A stretch of 64,000 nucleotides of DNA from the NCBI GenBank assembly GCA_928212115.1, contig CAKMRJ010005634.1:252014193-252078192 (forward strand), in the 5' to 3' direction. Source of the stretch: Lactuca virosa (taxonomy: Eukaryota; Streptophyta; Magnoliopsida; Asterales; Asteraceae). The position numbers were made by a program, and so were the translations under genes. Below the pieces are notes generated by a model that had not been told where the DNA came from, did no database searches, and worked only from the letters and a program-made list of their open reading frames with translations. Positions 47,774 to 59,161 of the stretch are shown here, piece by piece; the stretch's first letter is position 1; each line of letters opens with the position of its first letter.

Positions 47774-48205
47774 TTCATAAGGCTGTTCATGACAACTTGG
47801 TCCGAGCTAACTCCAAGTACAAGCAAGATGCAGATAAAAAATGTAGACAAGTTGATTTTGAAGTAGGTGACATTGTTTGGGCTATTTTGACTAAAGATCG
47901 TTTTTCGGTTCGTGAGTACAACAAGTTGTCAGCCAAGAAGATTGGACCAGTGGAGATTGCGAAAAATATCAATTCCAATGCTTACCGTCTACAGTTGCCA
48001 AGCCACATTCGTTCATCTGATGTTTTCAATGTAAAACATTTGCTTCCTTAATATGGGGATTCTTCAGATGATGACCATGGTGCACATTCGAGGTCGAATT
48101 TTGTCTACCCAGGATGGGATGATGTGGGCCCTAGTGTGGAGGATCGGGCCCTTGCGTTCCTAGAGGCCCACGATCGTGTGACAAAAGGGGCTTCACTAAA
48201 ATGGC
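47774..48205 (+). pseudogene. gypsy integrase C-terminus, continuation of 38305
   Basis: After the copia and its TGATG copy the frame resumes: VHDNLVRANSKYKQDADKK, DFEVGDIVWAILTKDRF, YNKLSAKKIGPVEI, ending SDVFNVKHLLP. A TAA at 48050 stops it; the same frame then reads on (YGDSSDDDHGAHSRS) to a TAA near 48205, so this is a point stop before the true end. No chromodomain is visible. Confidence 0.85.
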
Positions 48206-48652
48206 CATAACTTTGGCTACGAGGCTCCGTTTTGGGCCTACGACCAGTCAAATTGAAGCTTGGAGCAAGGATCACAACTAGACAAGTCCTCGAAGGGTAC
48301 TTAACCATTTTTGAGTCCAGAAATCGCTTTCTAAATGAAGTTATGAACAATTTTGTTATTTTTCCTTCATTTTTGGGTTTTGTTTTTGGGTTTGTATTTG
48401 GCCCATGGACCTTTAGGGTTCCGTTTTAATTTCTGCTTCTTATTTAACTTTTGATGATGTAATTTGGATGGTCGATTATCAATTTTATGAACTTTCAATT
48501 TTCTCCCAAATTCTATGCGTGTTAACCCAGATTTTGAAGCCAATCCCACGGTATTCGTAGAATCAACATGGTTTTGAAAAGATTGTCCTGATTATTCTTT
48601 TAGAATCAACAAGTTCATTCTTGGTTAACTATGTTTCTTTTTGTACGCTGCA
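48206..48652 (+). other. gypsy 3' end, boundary unresolved
   Basis: No gene. Sequence downstream of the gypsy pol, with a long T-rich tract and a possible TATTTAAC promoter box near 48449. It may contain the start of a 3' LTR, but I could not define both ends. Confidence 0.4.
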
Positions 48653-48956
48653 TCAGTACTACTACGGAGTACACGACGGAATACCATCTGCAACGGATTT
48701 CATTTCGTTGTCACATTTGCGACCGAATTATTGCTTCCCTTGCAAACCCTCGCTACGGGGTTTTATGGGACGGAAATGGGTCGTTACAAATTGCATCGCC
48801 ATTCTTCTTTTCGAATGGAATTTTAGTTTTTTGCAAAGGATTGTTTGCCTAACAAAATCTATTTTTTCTTGTAGTGTGAATGTATAAAACTTAAAAAAAT
48901 AATAATAATAAATAAATAAAATACACTTTCAATTTGCGGCGAAGCACGCCCATTAG
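48653..48956. mobile_element. possible small non-autonomous Helitron
   Basis: 304 bp. Starts TCAGTACTACTACGG after an A; ends after a GC-rich hairpin GCGGCGAAGCACGC and CCATTAG, before a T. A TC start, a 3' hairpin near the end and insertion between A and T fit plant Helitrons, but the canonical CTRR end reads TTAG, so this is tentative. No Rep/helicase coding is present. Confidence 0.4.
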
Positions 48957-49385
48957 TTACAATTAATTATCTGCATATATTTACGGTATTATCGTTAATG
49001 GAAGACATCCAACGTTTTATTAACCCTTTCCATTATTTGATGCCTAAACAATGATGAAGTGACAAGAAGAAAAACAAAAGAAATGATTAGCTTCCAAATC
49101 CACCCAACTTTTAAAATTCAAACAAAATGATTGAAAGGTGCTAAAGGTTATATGCGAACACTAAACATGGTATTCGATGTTTGGCTAATTAGATATATAA
49201 GTTTCAGTTAAATTTGAATATATTTAGATGTATACAGTTCTGAATATTTTTTTCAACAGAAAATTCAATAACGCCTTACAATTTTCCTTGAATATTTTAC
49301 TAAAAACAAAATTTTCATTTACATCAATTGAACTATTTTATTTGTTGATGAAGTTTAATTGGTACGCAATATTAGGGTAGAATGA
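48957..49385. other. no recognised feature
   Basis: AT-rich sequence, no ORF of note, no repeat I could match in the window. Confidence 0.5.
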
Positions 49386-49507
49386 TTTCACTAAACAAAG
49401 ATTAATCTCATTATTGAGGAGTATAAATACATATAGAAAATACATGGACGAAAGGAAAAAAAATAATCATAAAGATTTACAAATATATTTACTAGAAATA
49501 AAAGATT

Positions 49508-49511
<4 letters not shown>

Positions 49512-49562
<51 letters not shown>
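49512..49562. repeat. (TA)n microsatellite
   Basis: About 25 TA units next to a purine-rich run, near the 3' end of Copia C. Frames running through it are artefacts. Confidence 0.95.
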
Positions 49563-49569
<7 letters not shown>

Positions 49570-49611
49570 TTGTTTGCCCCCCACCCCCACCCAAGCGAAA
49601 CTGGTGGCGGA

Positions 49612-49815
49612 TAGACACATAGTTTTTCACAAAACATGGCAAATAAGGGTCTTGGCAGCGGTTTGGTAAAGATGGCAGCCACTTAAAGCTTGGTAGGAAC
49701 AAACTGAGTATGAAGACACATAGTTTTTCACAAAACGTGGCAAATAAGGGTCTTGGCAGCGGTTTGGTAAAGATGGCAGCCACTTAAAGCTTGGTAGGAA
49801 CAAACTGAGTATGAA
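49612..49815 (-). repeat. 102-bp tandem duplication of the copia pol C-terminus
   Basis: Two near-identical 102-bp copies (49612-49713 and 49714-49815) that on the minus strand encode the pol tail (AAIFTKPLPRPLFA). The duplication puts the terminal motif twice in succession; one difference (ACATGG against ACGTGG) is easily seen. Confidence 0.9.
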
Positions 49816-50516
49816 GCTTTCCAGCAGTTGCAAGTTCGCTAATGAAGTGATAATCAATGTCTATATGGTTTGCTCCTTGATGAGCAACTAGATTATAACT
49901 GAGAAATAAAGCACTTAAATTGTCACATAAAATAGTCGGCCGACCGGTAGGGAAAACATTTAGGTCCCGAAAAAGATGTGTAATCCAGATTAATTTAGCC
50001 GCGGCATTCCCATAGCCCTGTATTCTGATTCATAACTGGACGGCGAGACGATGGACTGCTTTTTTGCACTACACGACACAAGATTACCTCCAAAAAAAGA
50101 TTGAATAGCCATAGGTCGATCAACGTGTTTCTATACAACGAGCCTAATCTTCATCAAAATATCCTACTAAAGAAGATTTAATGGGAAAAGAAAAATAAAG
50201 ACCATGAGATAGAGTTCCCTTTACGTAGCGGAGAATCCGCTTAACCATTTGAAAATATTGAACAGTCGGCAAGTGTAGAAACTGACTCGCTTGATTTACC
50301 GCATATGATAAATCAGGTCGAGTAATGGTGAGATACTGAAGAGCACCAACCAATGATCGATAATAAGTAGGATCTGAATAAGGAACACCAGTGCTTAAGA
50401 AAACATCATTAGTGGCAAAAGGTGTGCCGACAGGCTTGGAATCTAAGAGATTTGCTCGTGAGAGAATATCATGGGCATATTTTGTTTGATTTAAAAACAA
50501 ACCAGTGGAAGTTTAT
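49816..50516 (-). pseudogene. Copia C RT C-terminus and RNase H
   Basis: Frame 50144-50500: FLNQTKYAHDILSRANLLDS, ITRPDLSYAVNQASQFLHLP and RILRYVKGTLSHGLYF, the end of RT and start of RNase H. Beyond 50144 the RNase H is eroded: a DTISCSAKKQ-like segment is readable but not open. Confidence 0.8.
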
Positions 50517-50521
50517 GTGAC

Positions 50522-51103
50522 CTAAACTCCCAAAAAATAACTTAATTTACCAAGATCTCTGATTGCAAACTTTGTGTGTAAGCGATCAATGAAACGACGT
50601 ATAGATGGCTCATGATTCCCCGTAAGTATGATATCATCAACATAGACTAGTAAATATAATAAACATGAGCCACGATGAAAAACAAATAAGGAGGTATCGG
50701 CTTGACTACAACGAAAACCTTTTTTGGTAAAAAAAAATGCTCGACCGTTGAAACCATGCTCTTGGAGTTTGCTTAAGGCCGTACAAAGCTTTATGAAGAC
50801 AACAACATAATCAACTGACAACATAAGTCAAACTGTTGAGGCCGTGACCTCAGGGCTAAACGTATGATGAAAATCAAAACTGGGAACTTGGGTAAATCTT
50901 TGAGCGACTAAATGGGCTTTATATTTGTCAATAGTACCATCAGAATTGTATTTAGTGCGGAAAGCCCATTTAGAACCAACCACATTTGAACACTTTGGAC
51001 GAGGGACAAGAGTCCACGTGTGATTCTGATGAAGCGTCAAAATTTCATCAAGGTTGTGTTTGTGAGTCATATGTTTTGAAGGGTCCATCATGACTGATGG
51101 CAA
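50522..51103 (-). pseudogene. Copia C RT, downstream duplicate
   Basis: Frames 50828-51103 (HKHNLDEILTLHQNHTWTLV) and 50522-50824 (LYLLVYVDDIILTGNHEPS), broken by a TGA near 50826. The catalytic YVDD is present. The segment carrying the first catalytic Asp and the YGLKQ motif is missing. It precedes the RNase H part directly, so it is the copy that continues into pol. Confidence 0.85.
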
Positions 51104-51262
51104 AGTTGAAGAAACAACAGGTTCAGTTGCTAAAACAACCTCTGTTGGAGCAAAAACAGTAGTATTAGATGGAGCTAAGCATGTACCACAAGGTGCTGAG
51201 GAAGCCGAAATTGAAGGCGCAAGAGACGGAACTGGTTTAGGCGGATTTGCAGATTCTGTGAC

Positions 51263-51811
51263 CTAAACTCCCAAAAAATAACTTAACTTACCAAGATCTT
51301 TGATTGCAAACTCTGTGTGTAAGCAATCAGTGAAACGACGTATATATGGCTCATGACTCCCCGTAAGTATGATATCATCAACGTAGACTAGTAAATATAA
51401 TAAACATGAGCCACACTGAAAGACAAATAAAGAGGTATCGGCTGGACTACAACGAAAACCTTTTTTGGTCAAAAAAAATGCTCGACCGTTGAAACCATAC
51501 TCTTGGAGTTTGCTTAAGGCCGTACAAATATTTATGAATACAACAACATAATCCACTGACAAGATAAGCCGAACAGTTGAGGCCTTGACCACGGGACTGA
51601 GCGTATTGTGAAAATCAAAACTGGGAACTTGGGTAAATCCTTGAGCGACTAAATGGGATTTATCTTTCTCAATAGTACCATCAAAATTGTATTTAGTGTG
51701 GAAAACCCATTTAGAACCAACCACATTTGAAGACTTTGGACGAGGGACAAGAGTCCACGTGTGATTCTGATGAAGCGCCAAAATTTCATCAAGGTTGTGT
51801 TTGTGAGTCAT
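51263..51811 (-). pseudogene. Copia C RT, upstream duplicate
   Basis: 182 open codons from HKHNLDEILALHQNHTW to LYLLVYVDDIILTGSHEP and DLGKLSYFLGV. It carries the same RT-middle deletion (LILSVDYVVVFINICTALSKL). It lies between the integrase linker and the second copy, ending in a stop at the duplication boundary. Confidence 0.88.
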
Positions 51812-52672
51812 GTACTGAAGGGTCCGTCATGACTGGTGGCAAAGTTGCAGAAACAACTAGTTTAGTTGCTAAAACAGCCTCTGTTGGAGCAAAAACAATA
51901 GTATTAGATGGAGCTAAGCATGTACCACAAGGTGCTGAGGAAGCCGAAATTGAAGGGGCAAGAGACGGAACTGGTTTAGGCGGATTTTCATATTCTGTGA
52001 CAGGCTCGTTCAAGGGATATGCATCACTATAAGAATCCAAGAATAAGGTGCCAAGATCAATTAGTGATGCAGAGCCGGCGAATGGAAAAGTTGATTCATC
52101 AATGCGAGCATGTCGAGTGATATACACATGATTTGTTACCGGATCTAAGCATTTGAAACCCTTATATTGACTGTGATATCCAATGAAAACACATTCAATG
52201 CTTCTTGGTTCTAACTTGTGAGATGAGTACGGTCTCAACTACGGAAAAACTCTACAACCAAAAATTTTGAAATTATTGTAGATTGGTGTGGAGTTGTATA
52301 AGAGTTCGAAGGGAGACTTTCTTGAAGAACTGGCCTTAGTAAGCATTTGAAGATGTGAACATCAGATGAAAAAGCATCGACACATTAGGTAGCGGGTGCA
52401 TTTGCACCAAATAACATTGCAAAACCAGTTTCGGTGATATGTCGGTGTTTTCTTTTAGCTCGACCATTCTATTGTGGAGTGTAAGGGCATGACATTTGAT
52501 GGTGAGTAACATTTTCAGAAAAACGTTCTTGCACTTGATGATTAAGAAATTCCTTACCATTATCACTTTGGAAAACCTTCAGCTTGCAAGAGAATTGTGT
52601 TTGAACAAAAGCAAGAAAAACTTTTAACACACCAAAACATTCAGATTTTAGCTTCAATAAATAGAACCACAT
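51789..52672 (-). pseudogene. Copia C integrase, catalytic Glu changed
   Basis: Frames 52469-52672 (LKSECFGVLKVFLAFVQTQF, FQSDNGKEF with the second Asp) and 51789-52238 (SSHKLEPRSIECVFIGYHSQ). In the gap the NGVAERKH-like site reads NGRAKRKH, so the catalytic Glu is Lys, and a stop precedes it. The linker ends in a Ser/Pro/Ala-rich region shared with the duplicate near 51200. Confidence 0.82.
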
Positions 52673-52743
52673 AAACGTGAAAAATCATCTATAAATATTG
52701 CATAATATCGATAACCATCAGTGGAAGTGATGGGAGTTGTACC

Positions 52744-53589
52744 TCATAATTCGCAATGAACCAAATCAAGGACATGAAAAGCACGTTTCTCATTCAAAAT
52801 AAAAGGAAAGCGATATTGTTTAGAAATTTGACATGAAGCACAGGGTTCGACAAAATAGAAGTGACAACTAAACAACCGTTTTATTTTAAGCATAAATAAA
52901 ATCAAATGCAGCATGCCCTGAACGCTTATGGCATGTCTCAAAAGAAGCCTTTAATGAAGAAACAGAAGAAGCCAAAAGTGCTTGATTTCCTGAACTGAGT
53001 ATGTATAGTTCATCTCTATGTTTCCTTTTGGATAAAATTTCCTTAGTATCCCTGTCCTAAATAGCAAAGTATGCACGGGAAAAAAAGAAAATCAACCGGA
53101 AAGTCATTAGTAAGCTTAATGACAGAGTAAGTTCTTCTTGATGTGAGGAACATAAGAATACCATTTAATTCCAGTCGAGATGCAAGAGATGTAGTACCAA
53201 TTTGAGAAACAGGAAGAATATTACCATTGCAAAAAACAACTTTATCCTTGTCGTGATAGCGTTTAGAGGAATCAACATGACCAGAAGATGGAGACATATG
53301 TGATGTAGCCCCTGAATCGACATACCAATCAGGGGTGGTTTCAATTAGACTTAGATTTGAATGAAAAGATTGCGCCAAATTTGCTGTTGAATAGGTAAAT
53401 TTTTTGCATATTCAGACAAATGAGGACATAGATTTACATAATGTCCATCAGATCTAAACAACTGGCAATGGGATGGTCAACAACCTCGACCACCGCAACC
53501 TCCAGAATAACTAACACGACCTCCTCTGCCTGACCTGCCAAGACCATAAGAGGAATTTGGAGAGGCAGTGGGAGATTGATGAGATGATG
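52744..53589 (-). pseudogene. Copia C gag end, protease and gag-pre-integrase
   Basis: Frame 53043-53378: protease DWYVDSGATSHMSPSSGH. Frame 52744-52941: PCASCQISKQYRFPF, the zinc site of gag-pre-integrase. Upstream (about 53390-53480) is a knuckle relic CQLFRSDGHYVNLC with Phe at the second Cys, after a Gly/Arg-rich stretch. It is interrupted at 53589 by the gypsy LTR. Confidence 0.82.
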
Positions 53590-56420
53590 TGTCACACCCC
53601 AAAACCGGAACGGCGGAAAACGTTCTGGGGTGGAGGACGTCATGTACAGTATCATAATAATGCATAATAGTAAAGACAAGCAACAACATCCATTGTATTA
53701 ATATAATAATTGTAATACAAGCGTTTTCTGTATAGTTTGTAAGACACCAAAAATGTATAATCAAAATCAAGATGAGTCTTGTATGTGCTCCATCTTCTCA
53801 AAAGCTTCATCTGTACCTGTCTACTGATGACCTGAGAATACAAGTTATTTTGAAAGAGTTTATCAGCATAAATCTGGTGAGTTCATAATTATTTAGTGTC
53901 ATTGCTTGTATAAAAAGGTTTGTAACAACATAGTGTAAATGTAGTAATTGAACTCTAATGTTTGTAAATAGCATACTCCCTAGAAAATCCTATATTTTCC
54001 AATAAAATGTAGTCCTCTACCAAGACCCGACTGTTTATATGTTTAGTCTTGGTAACAGTAAAAGTTTTCCCCAGTGAAACTATCAGTATGAAAATATAGT
54101 TTTAACTTCACTCATGTAAGGTAATAGGAAAATAATGTTTTACCCCAACAGTGTCACTGCCGGCTAAATGTGATAAAAATGCAGACTCCAGGTAGTATTA
54201 AATGTACAATACACCTCGGGGAGCCTGTTTTGCCTTTAATTCTTAATGGATTAATTAAAGGTTTGAATGTGAACTCGTATGTAACCATGCTGATCGACGA
54301 CTGAATAACTGATGACCCTCCGAGTCATGTGTAGTGAGGTAACATTATGTCACCCCTTAGCCTTTCGGCTGGGACTGTAGCTAGCAGTCGGGATGTGGGA
54401 GTGTCTATCCCGTATAGATCTATACACATAATGCCCGCTCTCCCTCCAGGAGACTCTGGTTACAAAGTGATACCACGATGAAGTGTCGTATCGAGAAGTA
54501 GTATGTCACATTCTAATTATAGTAATCAAAGGTTTGTATAGTATTCCATAGTGTCGTGGTGTTTTCTCTGTATTAGTATATAGTATCTTCTCTTATATAG
54601 TATATAGTGTGTTCTGACTCATAACTGTACTAGTTCTGGTAGTAGTCGTTATAATAGTAGTAATGAGTAGTAATCCTTAACTATACCTATTATAGTTAAA
54701 TAGTAATGTAGGTTTACATGCCTTTGTTACACAAAAGGTACTGCACTGAAGTGAATACTTTTATATCCAACACAAATATATATGATATATAACTAAGAGT
54801 TCAACGATATTTGGACAAATAACAGAATACCCTAAGTCCACAACCAAACAAGGAACAGGAAATAAGGTGAGCTATCAGTCCTAAGTCCTTCAAATCTTAC
54901 TGATATAAATATATTGGTGTAGATATGGTTTTGAAAATAATGTAAGTTTAAAAGAGTTTGAAAACAGTTTTAGCATTTAAAGAGTTTAATAAAGGTTCGA
55001 AACACTTGAAAATCCATAAGTTTGATAGAAATTTGAAAGCAGTAGTAAATCTTTCTGATTGTTCTAGTTATTAATCGCATGTGATTAAAGCAATAACTAG
55101 AATGTTTCAACTTGTATTCCCCCCCATAAAGCATTAAAATCATTTCAAAGGTTGATTAAGGGGTATGAACTCAGCTGTAGTGAGTGGTTTGGATGGAAGT
55201 GCCGGATAGGGTGCTAAGTGTCAAGTGAGGACTTGAACACACACACGGATCCTATATAACATGTAATGATACGTATGTGTATCTAATTACTCATTTATGA
55301 ACCAATTAATCAAGTAAGTACACCATAATGGATGGAAACACTTTGTTTCAAGTGCTAGGAGTACTAAAGTGTTGCATCTAAAGAGAGTATGGCCTCACAT
55401 TGGAGTTTACTTCCCATTTGGTGACAACACAAGAGTTTACGGTTTTTGGTCATTTCCCCCATGATTTTACGGCCATAAACTCATGGTAATTTGTACCATT
55501 GTGTGATTTAAGGTCTTATACCCCTCAAGGAAGTAATCTAGACTTGTATCTAAGGCTTAGGAAGGGACTAGGGCTCAAAATGGCCCCTTATTGGAGTTTA
55601 TAGTTCTTGGACCACTCCCATGGAGTTTACGGTCGTAAACCCATGAGTTTACGGCCGTAAACTCATGGTCACTTCTACCATTTCGTGTTTTGGGGTCTTT
55701 AGCTCATGCATGCAAGGTTCTAGTCCAATATCCAAGCCCTATAAGGTGTTGGTGGCACTTATGCACCACTTGATGGTGTTTACGGTTCAAGGAGATCCCT
55801 TGACCGTAAACCCATGTGTTCTTGGGGATTTTTGATGTTTAACAAGTATACTAAGCAAGTAACTAGTTAGGAGGAGTGTACTTACTTATAGGAAGCTTGT
55901 AAGAGTGTTTAAGGCCCAAGAACACTAGTGTGTGTTCTTGGTGTTCTTGAAGAACACTTGAAGATCTAAGAAAAGAGGAGATTTCATGGATGAAATCGTG
56001 TATAAACACTAGATAAAGTGTTATATCAACAAATGAAGGGAAGAAACACTTACATTTTTGGAAGATTGGAAGAAATGTGTTATGATACTTGAGAGAAAAT
56101 TTGGGTGTTCTTGAGCTAGGAAGTGAGAAGTGAGGGAATGAAGAGTAAACTCATGCCTTAAGCATGAGTTCATGGTCAAAAGGGAGTTTACGGCCCAAAC
56201 TCCTCATGTTTTGCCGTAAACACCTAATTAAGGTGTTATTTGCTTATTTGTTACACATTCCTCCCGGGAGATACTTCCTTTTATTTGTTCCTTTGACGAA
56301 TTTAAAATAAAAACACCCAAACGGACTTTAAACCGGCCAAAATGTATTGAAATGAATTTGACTATTATTTGTAGTGCTTGACTGTAGAGTTTATACAAAT
56401 GAAAATTTCGGGTTGTCACA
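53590..56420 (-). repeat. gypsy LTR, 2831 bp (3' LTR of the chromodomain gypsy)
   Basis: TGTCACACCCC...GGGTTGTCACA. The minus-strand tract next to it (TAACGGGGGGATGA, 56421-56434) is the polypurine tract, so this is the 3' LTR of the element whose pol follows. It contains many copies of a GTTTACGG half-palindrome at 55430-56224. The other LTR is outside the window. Confidence 0.9.
55430..56224. repeat. GTTTACGG(CCGTAAAC) palindrome array in gypsy LTR
   Basis: About ten half or full sites: GAGTTTACGGTTTTTGG, GAGTTTACGGTCGTAAACCC, GAGTTTACGGCCGTAAACTC, GACCGTAAACCC, GAGTTTACGGCCC and GCCGTAAACACC. Several join into full palindromes GTTTACGGYCGTAAAC. Position and pairing resemble the ACTCGNCGAGT sites in the other gypsy LTRs, with a different sequence. 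Confidence 0.8.
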
Positions 56421-58395
56421 TCATCCCCCCGTTAGAGGGAATTTCGTCCCGAAATTAGAGTTCAAGAAACTAAGTTATTACAATATAACTAAGTAAAAAG
56501 ATGAGGATATTTAAGTTGCATTTGATGCTCGTGCTCCCAAGTGAATTCAGGTCCTCGCTTGGCGTTCCAGCGAACCTTCACTATCGGGATACGGCTTTGT
56601 TTAGTTCGTTTGACCTCTCGGTCCATGATCTCTACAGGTTCTTCCACGAAGTTGAGGCTCTCGTTGATCTCGATCTCGTCGAGTGGGATTACAAGAGTCT
56701 CGTCGGATAGGCACTTTTTCAAGTTCGAGACGTGGAAGGTAGGATCTACGTTACTAAGCTCGCGGGGTAAGTTGAGTTTGTAAGCTACGGGGCCGATTCT
56801 GGCGAGAATCTCGAAAGGCCCTATGTATCTTCGATTTAGCTTTCCACGCTTTCCGAAGCGTATCAAGCCTTTCCATGGTGAGACTTTCAAAAGGACTCGG
56901 TCTCCCACCTAGAATTCCAAAGGTTTCCTCTGTTTGTCTGCGTAGCTTTTCTGTCGGTCTCTAGAGGCTTTCAATCGTTCACGAATCTGAACGATCTTCT
57001 CTGTCGTTTCCCGAATGATCTCCGGACCCGTGAGAGTGCTGTCAGGAACTCGTCCTTTAGCTAATTGAGTGTCACCCACCTCAGCCCAGCACAGAGGGGA
57101 TCTGCACTTTCGACCATAGAGGGCTTCAAATGGAGCAACCTTGATGCTCGTGTGATAACTGTTGTTGTATGAGAATTCGACAAGGGTTAAATGAGTATCC
57201 CATGCCTTCCCAAAGTCAATCACACAGGCTCGCAGCATATCTTCCAAGGTTTGGATAGTTCTCTCACTTTGTCCGTCGGTCTGTGGATGGTAGGCTGTAC
57301 TCATGTCCAGCCTCGTTCCTAAGGAGCTTTGTAATGACTGCCAGAACCTCGAAGTAAATCTACTATCTCTATCGGAGATAATAGATATAGGAACATCATG
57401 CAGTCGTACGATCTCCCTAATGTAGGTTCTCGTAAGCTTCTCCATCTTGTCTGTTTCTTTGATAGGCAGGAAGTGTGCGGACTTGGTCAATCTGTCGACG
57501 ATGAACCAAATGGTATCAAGTCCACCCGTTGTCTTGGGTAACTTGGTTATGAAATCCATTGTGATCCGCTCCCACTTCCATTCAGGTATCTCCGGTTGCT
57601 GGAGTAGACCTGATGGTTTCTGGTATTCGACCTTGACCTTGGCGCAAGTAAGGCATTTAGTCACGAAGGTAGCAATCTCTACTTTCATGTTAGGCCACCA
57701 GTAGGACTTTTTGAGATTCAGATACATCTTATCCGAACCTGGGTGGACGGAATATCGAGTGTTGTGCGCTTCCTTCATGACCAAGTCTCTGAAGCCACCG
57801 TGTTTCGGTGTCCAGATCCGGTCCATGAGATATAAGGCTTCGTCACCCTTGACTTCCAAGTTCTTATCCATTCCTCGCAGAGATTCTCCCGCTACATTTT
57901 CAGGCTTCAAGGCTTCGAGCTGAGCCTCTTTAATTTGCGCGGATAGATGCGACTGGATACTCATAGTTAATGACTTGACTCTCCGACCAGAATGTTCTTT
58001 CCGACTTAGGGCGTCTGCTACCACGTTGGCTTTACCCGGATGATAACGAATTTCACATTCGTAGTCATTGAGTAGCTCGACCCACCGTCGTTGTCTCATA
58101 TTGAGCTCCTTCTGGTTGAATATGTGTTGTAGGCTTTTGTGATCTGTAAAGATAGTGCTCTTCGGACCATACAGGTAGTGTCTCCAGATCTTCAGGGCGA
58201 ACACAACCGCACCTAATTCGAGATCGTGAGTGGTGTAGTTGACCTCGTGTGTCTTTAGCTGTCTTGAGGCGTAGGCGATGACCTTACCTCGTTGCATCAG
58301 AACACAGCCGAGCCCCTGGTTGGATGCATCGCAGTCTACCACGAAGTCGTCTATCCCTTCGGGGAGGGATAGCATCGATGCGGTGCATAAGGCTC
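56421..58395 (-). mobile_element. chromodomain gypsy (Tekay-like), 3' part
   Basis: RNase H, integrase and chromodomain of pol, then the 3' LTR. RT and everything upstream are absent because a gypsy inserted at 58395/58396. The rest would lie beyond that insertion, outside the window. Confidence 0.88.
56489..58395 (-). pseudogene. gypsy RNase H, integrase and chromodomain with one stop
   Basis: Minus-strand frame from the junction at 58395. RNase H: FVVDCDASNQGLGCVL, TTHDLELGAVVFALKIWRHY, FTDHKSLQHIF, VVADALSRK. Integrase: HHCC (HPGSDKMYLNLKKSYWWPNM, CLTCAKVK), then core TMDFITKLPK, ISDRDSRFTS and TDGQSERTI, all three acids present. A TAG at 56909 breaks the frame after KPLEF; the same frame continues (VGDRVLLKVSPWKGL) and ends with a chromodomain-like VKVRWNAKRGPEFTWEHE near residue 605. 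This supports chromovirus of the Tekay type. Confidence 0.92.
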
Positions 58396-58451
58396 GTGTA
58401 ACGCCCCATTTCTTGTATGTGATTTAATAAAGTAATTTTCATTTTAAGGGG

Positions 58452-58602
58452 GTACTCGACGAGTCTGTAGCCCGACTCGTCGAGTAGAGACGGGATGATC
58501 ACGCGATTTAAGTTGGCTACTCGGCGAGTCCATATGTTGGGACTCGGCGAGTCTGGCTGTCTGGATGAAGCCCTAATTTCAAGGGTTTGTACCCTATTTA
58601 AA
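58452..58602 (+). promoter_or_regulatory. U3 module: paired palindromes plus TATA box
   Basis: TACTCGACGAGTCTG, CGACTCGTCGAGTAG, CTACTCGGCGAGTCC and GACTCGGCGAGTCTG, then TATTTAAA at 58595-58602. The first palindrome lies 56 bp into the LTR. Confidence 0.65.
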
Positions 58603-59161
58603 CGTCATTATAGCCTCCCACCCCAGCCTCCATCACCCTCAGAGCATTTCTTACCAAACCCTAGCCCTCTAAAAGAGTGTGTGAGCGATTGTTGCTTTGT
58701 GAAGGAGTTTTGGTGCACTTTGGAGCAAGTAGAAGAAGGAGAAGGTTGAAGAGTTCAAGGAGGAGGAAGTAGATCCAGAACACACTCATTTGTGGTCATC
58801 TTCTCTGGTAATAAAGTCTCCATCTTGCTTATTGATCTTATAGATCTAGTTTGTCCCCAAATTGTTGATATCAAGCTCAAAAACCCCAAATCCTTTGTAA
58901 TAAAGCCTTATGATCGAGTTATACTTCAGATCTAGCCTTTCTTGAACTCCAGGAGCTCATTATAGTCACCTTTATGCGATCTTGGCCTTGTTCCAAACCT
59001 TAAGTGCTTAATATTGATGAGTTTGGGTATTTTAGCCTCATACCCTTGTGCATGCACGTAAAGTTGGAAACTTTACGTGTAAAACCAGTCCTAGAAGCTC
59101 AGATCTATGATTTGGAAGCACTGAAATCGATTAGAATCAACAGTATAGTAATAGCATGCCT

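Larger units (their letters stand above)
50517..51999 (-). repeat. 740-bp tandem duplication within copia RT
   Basis: Two head-to-tail copies, 50517-51257 and 51258-51999, each coding the RT N-half (LDEIL, HQNHTWTLVPRPK) to YVDDIILTG and FLGV. TGTGAC is at the junctions, so short homology may have mediated it. Both have the same internal deletion of the RT middle, so the deletion came first. The copies differ at many sites, so the duplication is not recent. Confidence 0.9.
49386..53589 (-). mobile_element. Copia C: decayed copia, interrupted by gypsy LTR
   Basis: Minus-strand order gag remnant, protease, integrase, RT, RNase H. It is cut at 53589 by a gypsy LTR, so its 5' part is lost or outside the window. 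Toward 49386 the 3' LTR was not identified; a purine run (minus GGGTGGGGGTGGGGGGC, 49577-49593) may be the polypurine tract. Different family from the copias above. Confidence 0.85.

Noticed and set aside
49391..49783. ORFs of 66-130 codons through the TA tract
   Set aside because: Artefacts of dinucleotide repeat and out-of-frame pol duplication.
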